Assembly (NCBI GenBank): GCA_048520025.1 | Contig: DBFZTP010000045.1 | Coordinates: 1 to 34,997 of the forward strand | Reading direction: 5' to 3' | Length of the DNA stretch: 34,997 bases | Origin: Aphodousia sp048520025 | GTDB taxonomy: Bacteria; Pseudomonadota; Gammaproteobacteria; Burkholderiales; Burkholderiaceae_F | Part shown: positions 16,381-24,949 of the stretch, piece after piece | Layout: each line of letters begins with the position of its first letter | How positions within the stretch are numbered: the first letter of the stretch is position 1 | Position numbers and translations under genes: made by a program | The notes under the pieces: generated by a model | What the model was told of the DNA's origin: nothing | Databases searched by the model: none | Seen by the model: only the letters and a program-made list of their open reading frames with translations

Positions 16381-17459
16381 TTTCTCACCCGCTTCTGATT
16401 AAGTTTGATCGATACCACTAAGGTCAAAACAGCAAAGAAAGTCAAAATGATTAAGTCTTTAATCATTAAAGAGGTCATTCCTCCCGTTAGAAAACCAACT
16501 TTGAGTAACTCCAAGTAATACACGGGAGGCAACAAATGCGCAACGATATCAGCCCAAACCGGAGCGCTACGCAAGTCAAAAATGAAACCCGATAATAGTA
16601 ATGCCGGAAGAAAACTCGCCAACAACGTAATTTGTGATGATAGAAATTGAGAGCGCGTTACAGCAGAGATAATCAATCCCAAACCCAAACAGAAGAAAAG
16701 GTAAATAACCGATGAGAGCGTTATCAGAAGTAAACTGCCTCGAATAGGAACTTGATAGACGAAAATTGCCGATAGCAGACAAAGCAACCACCCCACCATT
16801 GCCAAAAGGAAATAAGGAATGGTTTTCGATGCAATTAAAGCCATAGCGCTCACCGGTGTTGCAAGCAACGCCTCCATCGTTCCCCGCTCCCATTCGCGGG
16901 CAATCACAAGCCCCGTTAACATCGTTCCCGTCATCGTTAGAATAATGACCATCAAACCGGGAACCAAATACCAACGACTTTCCGCCCCTTCATTAAACCA
17001 AATACGAGGAACGATCTGAACGCCTGACATTGCTATGCCTTGAGCAGCACTGGCACTTGCCATCGTTTGCATCACCACATTCGTCACCATCGTGGCACGT
17101 GGCGCATCCAAACCATCAATAATCAGTTGGGCTTTTTGGTTAGTATCAAAAATGACCACCGCTTCAATTTCAAAACGGTTTAAGGCCTGTAGCGCTCTCG
17201 ACCTTGAGGGATAAACCGATACATCATCAAAAGTTGTATTTGCAATAAAGGCTTGTGTATAAAGCGTGGTTGTCTGTGAGGATTGCTCTTTGACAATGCC
17301 CAATCGGATATTCTGAACGTCAAAACTTAACCCGAAACCAAATAAGAAAATCAAAATCACAGGCAAAACAATCCCCAACAAAATGGCACTTTTGTCTCGG
17401 ATAATTTGTCGTGTCTCTTTAATGCATAGTGCTCGAACGTGGGTTAAAAATTCACTCAT
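16377..17459 (-). CDS. ybhS: ABC-2 export permease, YbhS-like
   Basis: This 360-residue inner-membrane protein has the same plan as its downstream partner: one N-terminal segment (LGIVLPVILIFLFGFG), a periplasmic loop, then five segments. The coupling-helix motif REWERGTMEALLATP lies near residue 189. It overlaps both neighbours by four bases, which implies coupled translation and a heterodimeric membrane pore with the YbhR-like subunit. Confidence 0.87.
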   Translation of the reverse strand: MSEFLTHVRALCIKETRQIIRDKSAILLGIVLPVILIFLFGFGLSFDVQNIRLGIVKEQSSQTTTLYTQAFIANTTFDDVSVYPSRSRALQALNRFEIEAVVIFDTNQKAQLIIDGLDAPRATMVTNVVMQTMASASAAQGIAMSGVQIVPRIWFNEGAESRWYLVPGLMVIILTMTGTMLTGLVIAREWERGTMEALLATPVSAMALIASKTIPYFLLAMVGWLLCLLSAIFVYQVPIRGSLLLITLSSVIYLFFCLGLGLIISAVTRSQFLSSQITLLASFLPALLLSGFIFDLRSAPVWADIVAHLLPPVYYLELLKVGFLTGGMTSLMIKDLIILTFFAVLTLVVSIKLNQKRVRK

Positions 17460-19177
17460 TTTTCTCCCTCCGTTCTAAATTGTTTAACAACTCGAATAAA
17501 CGCATCATCCATCGTTGGCGAATTCTGTCGAATCTCTTCGGGCGTACCTAAAATCAAGGCCTCTCCTCGATCCTGAATCAGCATACGATCGCAATACTGC
17601 GCTTCTTCCATAAAGTGGGTTGTCACAATGATGGTGGTTCCGGCAGCAGACAGCGCCGTCATCCAACGCCAAAATTGACGCCGTGTCGGTACATCGGCAC
17701 CGCTCGTAGGTTCGTCTAAGAATAAAATTTTAGGTTTATGCAATAAAGCAACCGCCATCGCCAAACGCTGTTTAACACCGCCTGGCAATGTTTTTGATTG
17801 ATGGTCCTGATACTCTTTTAACTGAAATTCTTCAATCAATAACTCAATGCGACGTTTAGCCACTTGGCCAAATAAACCGTAAGCATTGGCAAAAAAGTTC
17901 ATATTTTCTCGAACGCTCAAATCCCCATAAAGCGCAAATTTCTGAGACATATAACCCAGATTGGATTTAACATGTTGCAAGGCTTCGTTAACATCGAAAC
18001 CATCAATACTGAGTTCGCCATCCGAGACCGTTAAAAGCCCACAGAGCATTTTAAAAGTGGTGGTTTTCCCAGCACCGTTAGGGCCCAGCAAACCAAATAT
18101 TTCACCACGATAGACATCAAAAGAAGTTTTTTTAACGGCTTCAAAGTTCCCAAAACGGCGAACAAGATCTCGAGCCGTAATCAACGCTTCATGACATTTT
18201 TTTTTGCTTTCTTGCGTCTGCTCCTTAATAACAGAGTAGGTTTGCCTAGACTCATTTCGGTAACGCTCGACTAAATACCCGTCTTCCAAACGAGCCTCTA
18301 CCGAAAGACAAGTGTGATTACCTATTTGACCCCGAAAGTCTTCAAGCGTGCGATTGGGTCTTAAAAGCACTCGTACGTAACCGGCCTGTGGCACCGCATC
18401 CAGTACCCATTCATCGTTATCGAGTAAAAAGGCTTGTAAATCCCGACTGCGTTCATTTTTTGCCGGTTCAACAAAGTATGTTAATCCTTGAGCTTTTTGA
18501 GCGATATTTTGAGGCGTGTCCATGAGGACTAAGTGACCATTTTCAAGCACAATCACTTCATCACAAAGAGAGGCTTCGTCCATGTACGTGGTGGCCACCA
18601 CAATCGTCATGGATTCTTGCCGAACATTTCTTTGCAAAATGCGCCACAACTCTTGACGCGACAATGGATCAACGCCAACACTCGGTTCGTCTAACAGCAG
18701 AAGCTTGGGATGATTTAAAAGTGCGCAAGCAAGCCCTAACTTTTGCTTCATCCCTCCGGAAAGACGACCGGCCAAACGATCTGTAAAGGCGGTCAAATCC
18801 GTCATCTCAAGGAGTTCTTTGAAGCGTCTTTCTCGTTCAGCAGAATTTAAATTGAATAAATCCGCATAAAGAGAAAGATTCTCAACGACACTTAAATCCT
18901 GATAGAGCCCGAATTTTTGAGGCATATAGCCACACAAATTTTGTAACTCTGAGAGATTTTCGTAAAGGTTTTCCCCAAAAACTTTTACCGTCCCTTTTTG
19001 CGGTTTTAGCAATCCCGCCAAGGTCCGCATGAGGGTTGTTTTACCAGCACCATCTGCGCCTACCAAAGCCACAAGTTGTCCCTCATTAACGTTTAAGGAC
19101 AATGCGGAAAGCAGCGGTTCTTGAACCCCTTTTTCCGTTCGAGTGACAGATTCAACTTCTAAGGCGTAGTGCGTCAT
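17456..19177 (-). CDS. ybhF: Tandem ABC transporter ATPase, YbhF-like
   Basis: This 573-residue protein carries two complete ABC ATPase domains and powers the two permeases encoded downstream. The first domain has Walker A GADGAGKTT near 40, signature LSGGMKQ near 139, and Walker B LLLLDEPSVGVD near 158. The second has Walker A GPNGAGKTT near 364, a variant signature LPGGVKQ near 463, and Walker B ILFLDEPTSGAD. Between them is a linker of about 100 residues. E. coli YbhF has the same fused arrangement and also a non-canonical second signature. ATG 19177 follows nine bases after the HlyD-type gene. Confidence 0.92.
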   Translation of the reverse strand: MTHYALEVESVTRTEKGVQEPLLSALSLNVNEGQLVALVGADGAGKTTLMRTLAGLLKPQKGTVKVFGENLYENLSELQNLCGYMPQKFGLYQDLSVVENLSLYADLFNLNSAERERRFKELLEMTDLTAFTDRLAGRLSGGMKQKLGLACALLNHPKLLLLDEPSVGVDPLSRQELWRILQRNVRQESMTIVVATTYMDEASLCDEVIVLENGHLVLMDTPQNIAQKAQGLTYFVEPAKNERSRDLQAFLLDNDEWVLDAVPQAGYVRVLLRPNRTLEDFRGQIGNHTCLSVEARLEDGYLVERYRNESRQTYSVIKEQTQESKKKCHEALITARDLVRRFGNFEAVKKTSFDVYRGEIFGLLGPNGAGKTTTFKMLCGLLTVSDGELSIDGFDVNEALQHVKSNLGYMSQKFALYGDLSVRENMNFFANAYGLFGQVAKRRIELLIEEFQLKEYQDHQSKTLPGGVKQRLAMAVALLHKPKILFLDEPTSGADVPTRRQFWRWMTALSAAGTTIIVTTHFMEEAQYCDRMLIQDRGEALILGTPEEIRQNSPTMDDAFIRVVKQFRTEGEK

Positions 19178-19186
19178 GTTAATGCC

Positions 19187-20161
19187 TTATTGCAGTTGCG
19201 CCGTAACCGGCATCCCCAGTCGTAATAAGCCATTAGGATCGTTTACCGTTAAACGAACTTCATAGACCAAGTGCGTACGAATGGCTTCTGTTTGTACGGT
19301 CTTCGGTGTGAACTCTGCAACGGTCGAAATAAAGCCCACCGTAGCTTCAAAAACCTGTTCAGGATAACTATCTACCGTTAACTTAACGGATTGCCCCATA
19401 GCAATTTTTCCCAAATTGACCTCATCAATATAAACGCGAGCCCAAAGAGGATTCATCAATGCCAATTCAACAATGGGGGCATTGGCGCTAACCATGTCAC
19501 CGGGCTCCTTCATACGGGAACGAATCACCCCTTCACCAGGGGAGCGAAGGGTGCAATTTTCAAGAGCACGTTTAGCATCGGCTAACACGGTGTGTGCTTG
19601 TTGAACACGAGCTTTAGCTACGTCAATTTCTTCTTGACGTGTACCGGCTAAAACCAAATCCAAAGTTTTTTGAGCTTCATGCAATTGCGCTTGATCGACC
19701 TTCATTTGCGAACACGCCTGATCGCGACGCATTGCGCTAGTGGCTTCGCCTAACTTCCTTTCACGATGACAGGTTCGAGTAGAAAGGGCTAACTGCGACT
19801 TCATGGCACTAACTTTGGCTCGAGCAACTTCCACTTCTTGCGGACGTGGTCCTGCGCTCAACAGCGTCAATTCCGCCTGAGCTGTATCTAAGGCTGATTG
19901 TGCGTTGTTATAGGCGATGAGATAGCGACGGTCATCTAACCTTGCAATCACATCCTTAGGAGCGACCTTGCTGCCTTCTTCAACCAACATTTCTTGCATA
20001 CGCCCTGACTCTTCAAAAGCCAAGTTAACGGTACGCATATCAATTGCTCCGTAGAGCTTTAGGCCATCGTTGGTATTCATGTACTTGTAACAGCCCCAAC
20101 CTGTAAGAGCCAATACAGCGACAACTGTCAGTCCAATCAAGCGCTTTTTCTTCGTGTTCAT
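19187..20161 (-). CDS. ybhG: HlyD-family periplasmic adaptor, YbhG-like
   Basis: This 324-residue membrane-fusion protein links the inner-membrane exporter to an outer-membrane channel. It has a basic start (MNTKKKR), one membrane anchor (about residues 8-25), a lipoyl half-motif, a helical hairpin (about 75-190) and beta-barrel domains. LYGAIDMRTVNLAF near residue 38 and AEFTPKTVQTEAIRTHLVYEVRL near 275 match YbhG-type proteins closely. ATG 20161 is preferred over an in-frame TTG seven codons upstream, because GAG sits six bases before it and the TTG lies inside the predicted operator. It is the first gene of the operon. Confidence 0.9.
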   Translation of the reverse strand: MNTKKKRLIGLTVVAVLALTGWGCYKYMNTNDGLKLYGAIDMRTVNLAFEESGRMQEMLVEEGSKVAPKDVIARLDDRRYLIAYNNAQSALDTAQAELTLLSAGPRPQEVEVARAKVSAMKSQLALSTRTCHRERKLGEATSAMRRDQACSQMKVDQAQLHEAQKTLDLVLAGTRQEEIDVAKARVQQAHTVLADAKRALENCTLRSPGEGVIRSRMKEPGDMVSANAPIVELALMNPLWARVYIDEVNLGKIAMGQSVKLTVDSYPEQVFEATVGFISTVAEFTPKTVQTEAIRTHLVYEVRLTVNDPNGLLRLGMPVTAQLQ

Positions 20162-20172
20162 AGCGATCTCAA

Positions 20173-20194
20173 TTAAATTCAAATTTCAATTTAA
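20173..20194. promoter_or_regulatory. Candidate CecR/TetR operator palindrome
   Basis: TTAAATT, C, AAATTT, C, AATTTAA reads as an inverted repeat with ten of eleven base pairs matching, the only mismatch being the two C. It abuts the -10 hexamer at 20195-20200 and covers the expected transcription start, the usual place for a TetR-family repressor. Its AT-richness lowers certainty. Confidence 0.5.
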
Positions 20195-20223
20195 ATTCTA
20201 TTCTCTTTTCGATGCTTTGCAAA
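20195..20223 (-). promoter_or_regulatory. Probable promoter of the ybhGFSR-cecR operon
   Basis: On the minus strand TTTGCA (20218-20223) and TAGAAT (20195-20200) are 17 bases apart. The -10 matches five of six consensus bases and the -35 four. The -35 is immediately downstream of the amidohydrolase terminator, so the operon is transcriptionally separate from it. Confidence 0.55.
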
Positions 20224-20263
20224 GAAAAACCTCTCGACCGAGACGCAATCTCAGCGAGAGGTT
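20224..20263 (-). terminator. Intrinsic terminator of the M20 amidohydrolase gene
   Basis: AACCTCTCG and CGAGAGGTT (20228-20236 with 20255-20263) form a nine-pair stem with an inner GAGA/TCTC helix. On the minus strand it runs into TTTTTCTTT. Confidence 0.8.
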
Positions 20264-20289
20264 TTATTGGCTCTTAAAAATGAGAGCGA

Positions 20290-21393
20290 TTAGCCGACCA
20301 AACGCTTGGCGACATCAACCGTGATATTCACACCATTGATCAAATACTTCGGGTCAAAGTGCATATCGGCATTGTGCAAGCCCGGCGTTGCGCCAACGCC
20401 AACACCAAAGTAAGCGGCCTTGATAGAAGGCTTAGCCATCTTAAAGAAGTGGAAGTCTTCACCGCCACCACCGCAGTCCTTAGCCACAGCATCGGCACCG
20501 CAAACATTGACGATAGCTTCACGAACCATTTCCTTGAAGTCTTCGTCGTATTCAGCTGCGGGGCAGTTACCACCTTCAATGATTTCGGCCTTAGCACCAA
20601 AAGCTTCAGCGGTATTCTTCACGATACGAGCAAAGCGTTCGTTGAAGTCAGCCATTAAGGGGTTCGTACCAGCACGGCAGTCAAACGTCAAACGAGCCTT
20701 ACCCGGAATAGAGTTAGAAGCGCCTGCATCAGCGTGCAATTGCGTGCACTTGGCAGACCAAACATCGGCAGGGTTAAACCATTGGGCTTGAACGTTTTGA
20801 ATGATGGCGCAAGCCACATCAATGGTATTGACACCCAAATGCGGACGAGCAGCGTGAGCGCTACGGCCTTCGATTTCAACAAACATCGTATGAGAGGCAG
20901 AGTGCATCACGCCCGGGCAAACCTTACCGGCCTCAACGTCTTGAATCGGACGAATATGGCTACTTAAAGCGTAATCCACATCTTCCAAAACACCTGCATC
21001 AATCATGGCCAAGGCACCGCTAATGGCTTCTTCGGCCGGTTGGAACAAGAGCTTTAACGTACCCTTCTTGACTTGATCCTTCATACGGCTGGCAACGGCC
21101 AAAAGCATGGCGGTGTGAGAGTCATGACCGCAAGCGTGAATAGCGCAGGGCTTGCCATCGATCGTGAAGGGAAGAGCGTCCATATCAGCACGTAACATCA
21201 CAACAGGGCCCGGTTCAGAACCACGGATGATGCCCATCACGCCGGTCGTACCACCTAATTGCGTTTGCGTTTCGATTCCGAGATCTTGCAACGTCTTGGC
21301 AACATAAGCAGCGGTTTTCACTTCTTGCATGGCCAATTCGGGAATTTGGTGCAAATCTTCCCAAAGTGCAACGGGATCTAAGTACTGAGTCAT
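20290..21393 (-). CDS. M20D amidohydrolase, AmhX-like
   Basis: This 367-residue di-zinc amidohydrolase releases amino acids from N-acyl amino acids or similar amides. Metal-site motifs are IHACGHDSH near residue 86, FQPAEEA near 117, and HNADMHF near the C-terminus. Insertion of the small lid domain is seen as SAHAARPHLGVN near 178. A shorter N-terminus than the two other M20 proteins in this window and the GGGGEDFHFF motif suggest an AmhX/hippurate-hydrolase type rather than AbgA. The natural substrate is unknown. ATG 21393 follows AGGAGA. It is monocistronic between its own terminator and that of pnp. Confidence 0.85.
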   Translation of the reverse strand: MTQYLDPVALWEDLHQIPELAMQEVKTAAYVAKTLQDLGIETQTQLGGTTGVMGIIRGSEPGPVVMLRADMDALPFTIDGKPCAIHACGHDSHTAMLLAVASRMKDQVKKGTLKLLFQPAEEAISGALAMIDAGVLEDVDYALSSHIRPIQDVEAGKVCPGVMHSASHTMFVEIEGRSAHAARPHLGVNTIDVACAIIQNVQAQWFNPADVWSAKCTQLHADAGASNSIPGKARLTFDCRAGTNPLMADFNERFARIVKNTAEAFGAKAEIIEGGNCPAAEYDEDFKEMVREAIVNVCGADAVAKDCGGGGEDFHFFKMAKPSIKAAYFGVGVGATPGLHNADMHFDPKYLINGVNITVDVAKRLVG

Positions 21394-21498
21394 TGTTGTC
21401 TCCTAAGAAAAATTGATGAGGTTTCATCTAACGGAGAAACAATATCACAAGGCACTTTTTTTCGATAGAGAACTCATAAGGGTGAATTGCTTAGAACG

Positions 21499-21534
21499 AA
21501 AAAAAACATCCCGAAATTCGAAAATCTCGGGATG
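21499..21534 (-). terminator. Intrinsic terminator of pnp
   Basis: CATCCCGA (21507-21514) pairs with TCGGGATG (21527-21534). On the minus strand the stem is followed by eight T (21499-21506). Confidence 0.88.
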
Positions 21535-21558
21535 CTTTGACAATGCCTAAACTAAGAA

Positions 21559-23706
21559 TTAGGCGGCAGGCGTTTCAGCCGGAGCTTCTTCAGACTTAGC
21601 TTCTTCGAGCAAAGCCTTCATGGACAAACGCACACGGCCCTTTTCATCAGCTTCGATAACCTTAACGCGAACCGTTTGACCTTCCTTCAAGTAGTCGGAA
21701 ACAGCGTTCACACGTTCGTTAGCGATTTGGCTGATGTGCAACAAACCGTCCTTACCCGGCAATAATTGAACGATGGCACCGAAGTCCAACAAACGGGTAA
21801 CCGTGCCTTCGTAGATTTGGCCCTTTTCGATTTCAGCAACGATATCGCTGATGCGCTTTTGAGCGGCAAGACCGGCTTGCGGATCGACAGAAGCGATCGT
21901 CACGGAGCCGTCATCTTCGATATTGATCGTAGCACCCGTTTCTTCCGTGATACCACGAATCACAGCGCCACCCTTACCGATCACATCACGGATCTTTTCC
22001 GGGTTGATCTTCATCGTAATCATGCGCGGAGCAAAGCGAGACAATTCCTTAGCACCACCGGCGGCTTGCGTACGCATTTCGTTCAAAATGTGTTGACGAC
22101 CGTCGTGAGCTTGAGCCAAGGCCACTTGCATGATTTCCTTGTTGATACCTTCAATCTTGATATCCATTTGCAAGGCCGTCACACCATTTTCCGTACCGGC
22201 AACCTTAAAGTCCATGTCGCCCAAATGGTCTTCGTCACCCAAGATGTCCGTCAAGACGGCAAACTTGTTGCCTTCCTTGATCAAGCCCATGGCCACACCG
22301 GCAACGTAATCCTTAACAGGGACGCCAGCGTCCATCAAAGACAAGCAACCGCCGCAGACACTAGCCATAGAGGAAGAGCCATTGGATTCACAGATTTCGC
22401 TCACAACGCGAATACTGTATTGGAAATCTTCTTCAGAGGGCAACACAGCCAACAAGGCGCGCTTAGCCAAACGACCGTGACCGATTTCACGACGCTTCGG
22501 GCTACCGACGCGACCCGTTTCACCCGTGGCAAACGGAGGCATGTTGTAGTGCAACATAAAGCGTTCACGCGTTTCACCCAAGAGACCATCGATCACTTGT
22601 TCATCTTGCTTGGTACCCAAGGTCGTCACAACGAGAGCTTGCGTTTCACCACGCGTAAAGAGAGCAGAACCGTGCGTGCGCGGCAAGACACCTTGGCGGA
22701 TTTCGATCGGACGAACCGTCTTCGTGTCGCGACCGTCGATACGCGGTTCGCCATTCAAAATGTTGGAGCGAACGAGCGTGGCTTCCATTTCAAAGAGGAT
22801 ACCGGCCACTTCGTTAGCGTCCGGAGCTTCCGTACCGGCAGCTTCAGCGTCCTTGGCCAAAGCTTCGTCAACCATGGCATAGATTTCACGCAATTTTTCC
22901 GTACGAGCTTGCTTGCTGCGAATGCCGTAAGCAACCTTCAATTCGGCTTGAGCCAACTCAGCGATGCGAGCAATCAAAGCTTCATTCTTCGGAGCGGGTT
23001 CCCAATCCCAAGCGGGCTTGCCGGCTTCTTCAACCAATTCATTGATGGCGTTAATGGCCACTTGTTGTTGTTCATGACCGAACATCACAGCGTTGAGCAT
23101 GACGTCTTCGGGCAAGCAATCGGCTTCAGATTCAACCATCAACACAGCACGTTCCGTACCGGAGACAACCAAGTCCAAACGGCTCTTGGGCATTTCGGAG
23201 AGCTTCGGGTTAGCCACGAATTCACCATCAATGTAACCAACGCGGCAAGCGCCGATCGGGCCATTGAACGGGATGCCGGAGATTGCCAAAGCGGCAGAAG
23301 CACCGATCATAGAGGGGATATCCGGATCCACTTCGGGATCAACAGACATCACGTGAACGATCACTTGGACTTCGTTGAAAAAACCTTCCGGGAAGAGCGG
23401 ACGGATCGGACGGTCGATCAAACGAGACGTCAACGTTTCCTTTTCAGAAGGACGACCTTCGCGCTTGAAGAAACCACCCGGGATCTTACCGGCAGAGTAC
23501 GTCTTTTCGATGTAGTCGACCGTCAACGGGAAGAAATCTTGACCGGGCTTGGCTTCCTTCTTGGCAACAACCGTAGCCAAAACAACCGTTTCGCCCATTT
23601 GGCACATCACAGCACCGGTGGCTTGACGAGCAATTTCACCCGTCGTCAACGTCACTTCATGTGCACCAAAACGGAAGGACTTACTAACTTTATTAAACAT
23701 CGTCAT
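21559..23706 (-). CDS. pnp: Polyribonucleotide nucleotidyltransferase (PNPase)
   Basis: PNPase is a trimeric 3'-5' phosphorolytic exoribonuclease of the RNA degradosome. The 715-residue protein has two RNase PH domains (about 10-140 and 320-540) flanking a helical domain. The second PH domain carries the catalytic DMDFKVAGTENGVTALQMD near 490. A KH domain (RDVIGKGGAVIRGI near 565) and an S1 domain (YEGTVTRLLDFGAIVQLLPG near 630) follow, then an Ala/Glu tail. Two ATG codons (23706 and 23700) share the ribosome-binding AGGAA. It follows rpsO as in E. coli, separated by a terminator and a foldable leader. Confidence 0.97.
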   Translation of the reverse strand: MTMFNKVSKSFRFGAHEVTLTTGEIARQATGAVMCQMGETVVLATVVAKKEAKPGQDFFPLTVDYIEKTYSAGKIPGGFFKREGRPSEKETLTSRLIDRPIRPLFPEGFFNEVQVIVHVMSVDPEVDPDIPSMIGASAALAISGIPFNGPIGACRVGYIDGEFVANPKLSEMPKSRLDLVVSGTERAVLMVESEADCLPEDVMLNAVMFGHEQQQVAINAINELVEEAGKPAWDWEPAPKNEALIARIAELAQAELKVAYGIRSKQARTEKLREIYAMVDEALAKDAEAAGTEAPDANEVAGILFEMEATLVRSNILNGEPRIDGRDTKTVRPIEIRQGVLPRTHGSALFTRGETQALVVTTLGTKQDEQVIDGLLGETRERFMLHYNMPPFATGETGRVGSPKRREIGHGRLAKRALLAVLPSEEDFQYSIRVVSEICESNGSSSMASVCGGCLSLMDAGVPVKDYVAGVAMGLIKEGNKFAVLTDILGDEDHLGDMDFKVAGTENGVTALQMDIKIEGINKEIMQVALAQAHDGRQHILNEMRTQAAGGAKELSRFAPRMITMKINPEKIRDVIGKGGAVIRGITEETGATINIEDDGSVTIASVDPQAGLAAQKRISDIVAEIEKGQIYEGTVTRLLDFGAIVQLLPGKDGLLHISQIANERVNAVSDYLKEGQTVRVKVIEADEKGRVRLSMKALLEEAKSEEAPAETPAA

Positions 23707-23740
23707 GATGAGTCTTTTCCTTATAAAGAGTTAGATTCTA

Positions 23741-23837
23741 AGAGACGGTGTTTCCGATACGCTGCGGTGGGAAGGCTCTTTTCTAAAAGCGTTCTCATCG
23801 CAACGCACAAACCGAAAACCAACAAAAATCCGTCTCT
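23741..23837 (-). promoter_or_regulatory. pnp: Foldable pnp leader
   Basis: AGAGACGG (23741-23748) and CCGTCTCT (23830-23837) are perfect complements enclosing 81 bases. Inside, on the minus strand, GCGTTGCG and CGCAGCGT can form a second helix with two G-U pairs. The E. coli pnp leader forms a long stem cut by RNase III for autoregulation; a similar role is inferred by position only. Confidence 0.45.
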
Positions 23838-23849
23838 GGGTTAATTTCT

Positions 23850-23877
23850 AAAAAAAGACGACCTGCTAGAGGTCGCC
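23850..23877 (-). terminator. Intrinsic terminator of rpsO
   Basis: On the minus strand GGCGACCT and AGGTCGTC (23870-23877 with 23857-23864) form an eight-pair stem with one G-U pair and a five-base loop, followed by seven T. It lies between rpsO and pnp and may be partly read through. Confidence 0.85.
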
Positions 23878-23892
23878 TTTTCGCTGTTTTGA

Positions 23893-24162
23893 TTACTTAC
23901 GCAAGTTCAAAGCAGAGATCAACTTACGGTAAGCGTCAACGTCCGTACGCTTCAAGTAGTCGAGCAACTTACGACGACGAGAAACCATCTTCAACAAACC
24001 GCGGCGGGAGTGGTGATCCTTGGCGTGTTCCTTGAAGTGCGGCGTCAATTCATTGATACGAGCCGTCAACAAAGCGACTTGCACTTCGGGAGAACCCGTG
24101 TCACCGGCCTTACGTTGATATTGAGCGACGATTTCGGACTTTTTGATATCTTGAACAGACAT
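23893..24162 (-). CDS. rpsO: 30S ribosomal protein S15
   Basis: S15 binds 16S rRNA early in assembly of the 30S platform. The 89-residue length is exact for the family. The signature runs from GDTGSPEVQVALLT near residue 21 through HFKEHAKDHHSRRGLL to the C-terminal LDYLKRTDVDAYR. The rpsO-pnp order is conserved in proteobacteria. Confidence 0.98.
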   Translation of the reverse strand: MSVQDIKKSEIVAQYQRKAGDTGSPEVQVALLTARINELTPHFKEHAKDHHSRRGLLKMVSRRRKLLDYLKRTDVDAYRKLISALNLRK

Positions 24163-24228
24163 GTTATTTAACCTTTAAAAAATAAAACAAGCGGACATGG
24201 AAGTTAGGCCATGCCGTGAAGAATCGCC

Positions 24229-24257
24229 ATTGTACCCTAATTAGGAAAGAATTTCGA
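24229..24257 (-). promoter_or_regulatory. Probable rpsO promoter
   Basis: On the minus strand TCGAAA (24252-24257) and TACAAT (24229-24234) are 17 bases apart, with four and five consensus matches. This gives an rpsO leader of about 60 bases. Confidence 0.6.
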
Positions 24258-24319
24258 GTCTTTCTTGTTGAAAAGGAAAGATTTTTTCTTTTTCTTTCAA
24301 ATCAAGGGACTATGGCTCA

Positions 24320-24889
24320 TTAGCATTTCATTAAATGCTTACGATAATGTTGCAATTCATCAATACTTTCCAAAATGTCGGAAAGCGCTTCGTGCTTCGT
24401 ACGTTTTTTGAAACTTTGATGAATTTCCGGAGCCCAACGACGAGCTAATTCTTTAAACGTTGATACGTCCAAGTTGCGATAGTGGAAATAATTTTCCAAA
24501 CGCGGCATCCAACGCGCCATAAAGCGACGATCTTGGCCGATTGAGTTGCCACACATCGGGCTCTTGCCGGGCGGGACAAATCGAGCAAACTCTTCTAAAA
24601 GCATGTCGCTTGCCGTCTCTTCATCAATCGTGGATTCCAAAACTCGCTTTGTTAAACCGGATCGACCATGCGTATCCGTATTCCAAGCATCCATTGCATT
24701 CATCGTACGTTCACTTTGGTGAATAGCAATCACTTGGCATTCATGCAAGATATTGAGTTGAGCGTCCGTAATGACAGCGGCCACCTCAATGACACGATTG
24801 ACTTCGGGTTGCAACCCGGTCATTTCCATATCGACCCAAATGAGATTGTCATCACTATAACGAGGGTCTTTTTGAATTTCTTGTCCCAT
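24320..24889 (-). CDS. orn: Oligoribonuclease
   Basis: Orn degrades 2-5 base RNA and pGpG in the cytoplasm and is essential in many proteobacteria. All DEDDh residues are visible: D and E in WVDMEMTGL near the start, D in GQDRRFM near residue 124, and the H/D pair in KHEALSDIL near 165-170. I place the start at ATG 24889 (MGQEIQKD), giving 189 residues. A GTG at 24943 is in frame, but its 18 extra residues are atypical and would leave six bases to the divergent gene and no promoter space. Confidence 0.94.
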   Translation of the reverse strand: MGQEIQKDPRYSDDNLIWVDMEMTGLQPEVNRVIEVAAVITDAQLNILHECQVIAIHQSERTMNAMDAWNTDTHGRSGLTKRVLESTIDEETASDMLLEEFARFVPPGKSPMCGNSIGQDRRFMARWMPRLENYFHYRNLDVSTFKELARRWAPEIHQSFKKRTKHEALSDILESIDELQHYRKHLMKC

Positions 24890-24949
24890 TTTGAGCAATA
24901 AATCCTTTACACTTCGGTGTTTAGAGATACCTAATATTGCCACAATTCA

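Noticed and set aside
21766..23844. Very long open frame (692 codons) antisense to pnp
   Set aside because: It mirrors the codon pattern of pnp, has no ribosome-binding site, and its product is low-complexity (Arg/His/Thr/Asp-rich) with no recognisable domain. pnp itself is unmistakable.
24258..24296. Terminator-like TCTTTC/GAAAGA hairpin with T-run on the plus strand between orn and rpsO
   Set aside because: No plus-strand gene lies upstream, the stem is weak, and the region is simply rich in A/G and T/C runs.
24890..24943. Upstream GTG start for orn
   Set aside because: It would add 18 residues not typical of Orn and leave six bases to the divergent gene.
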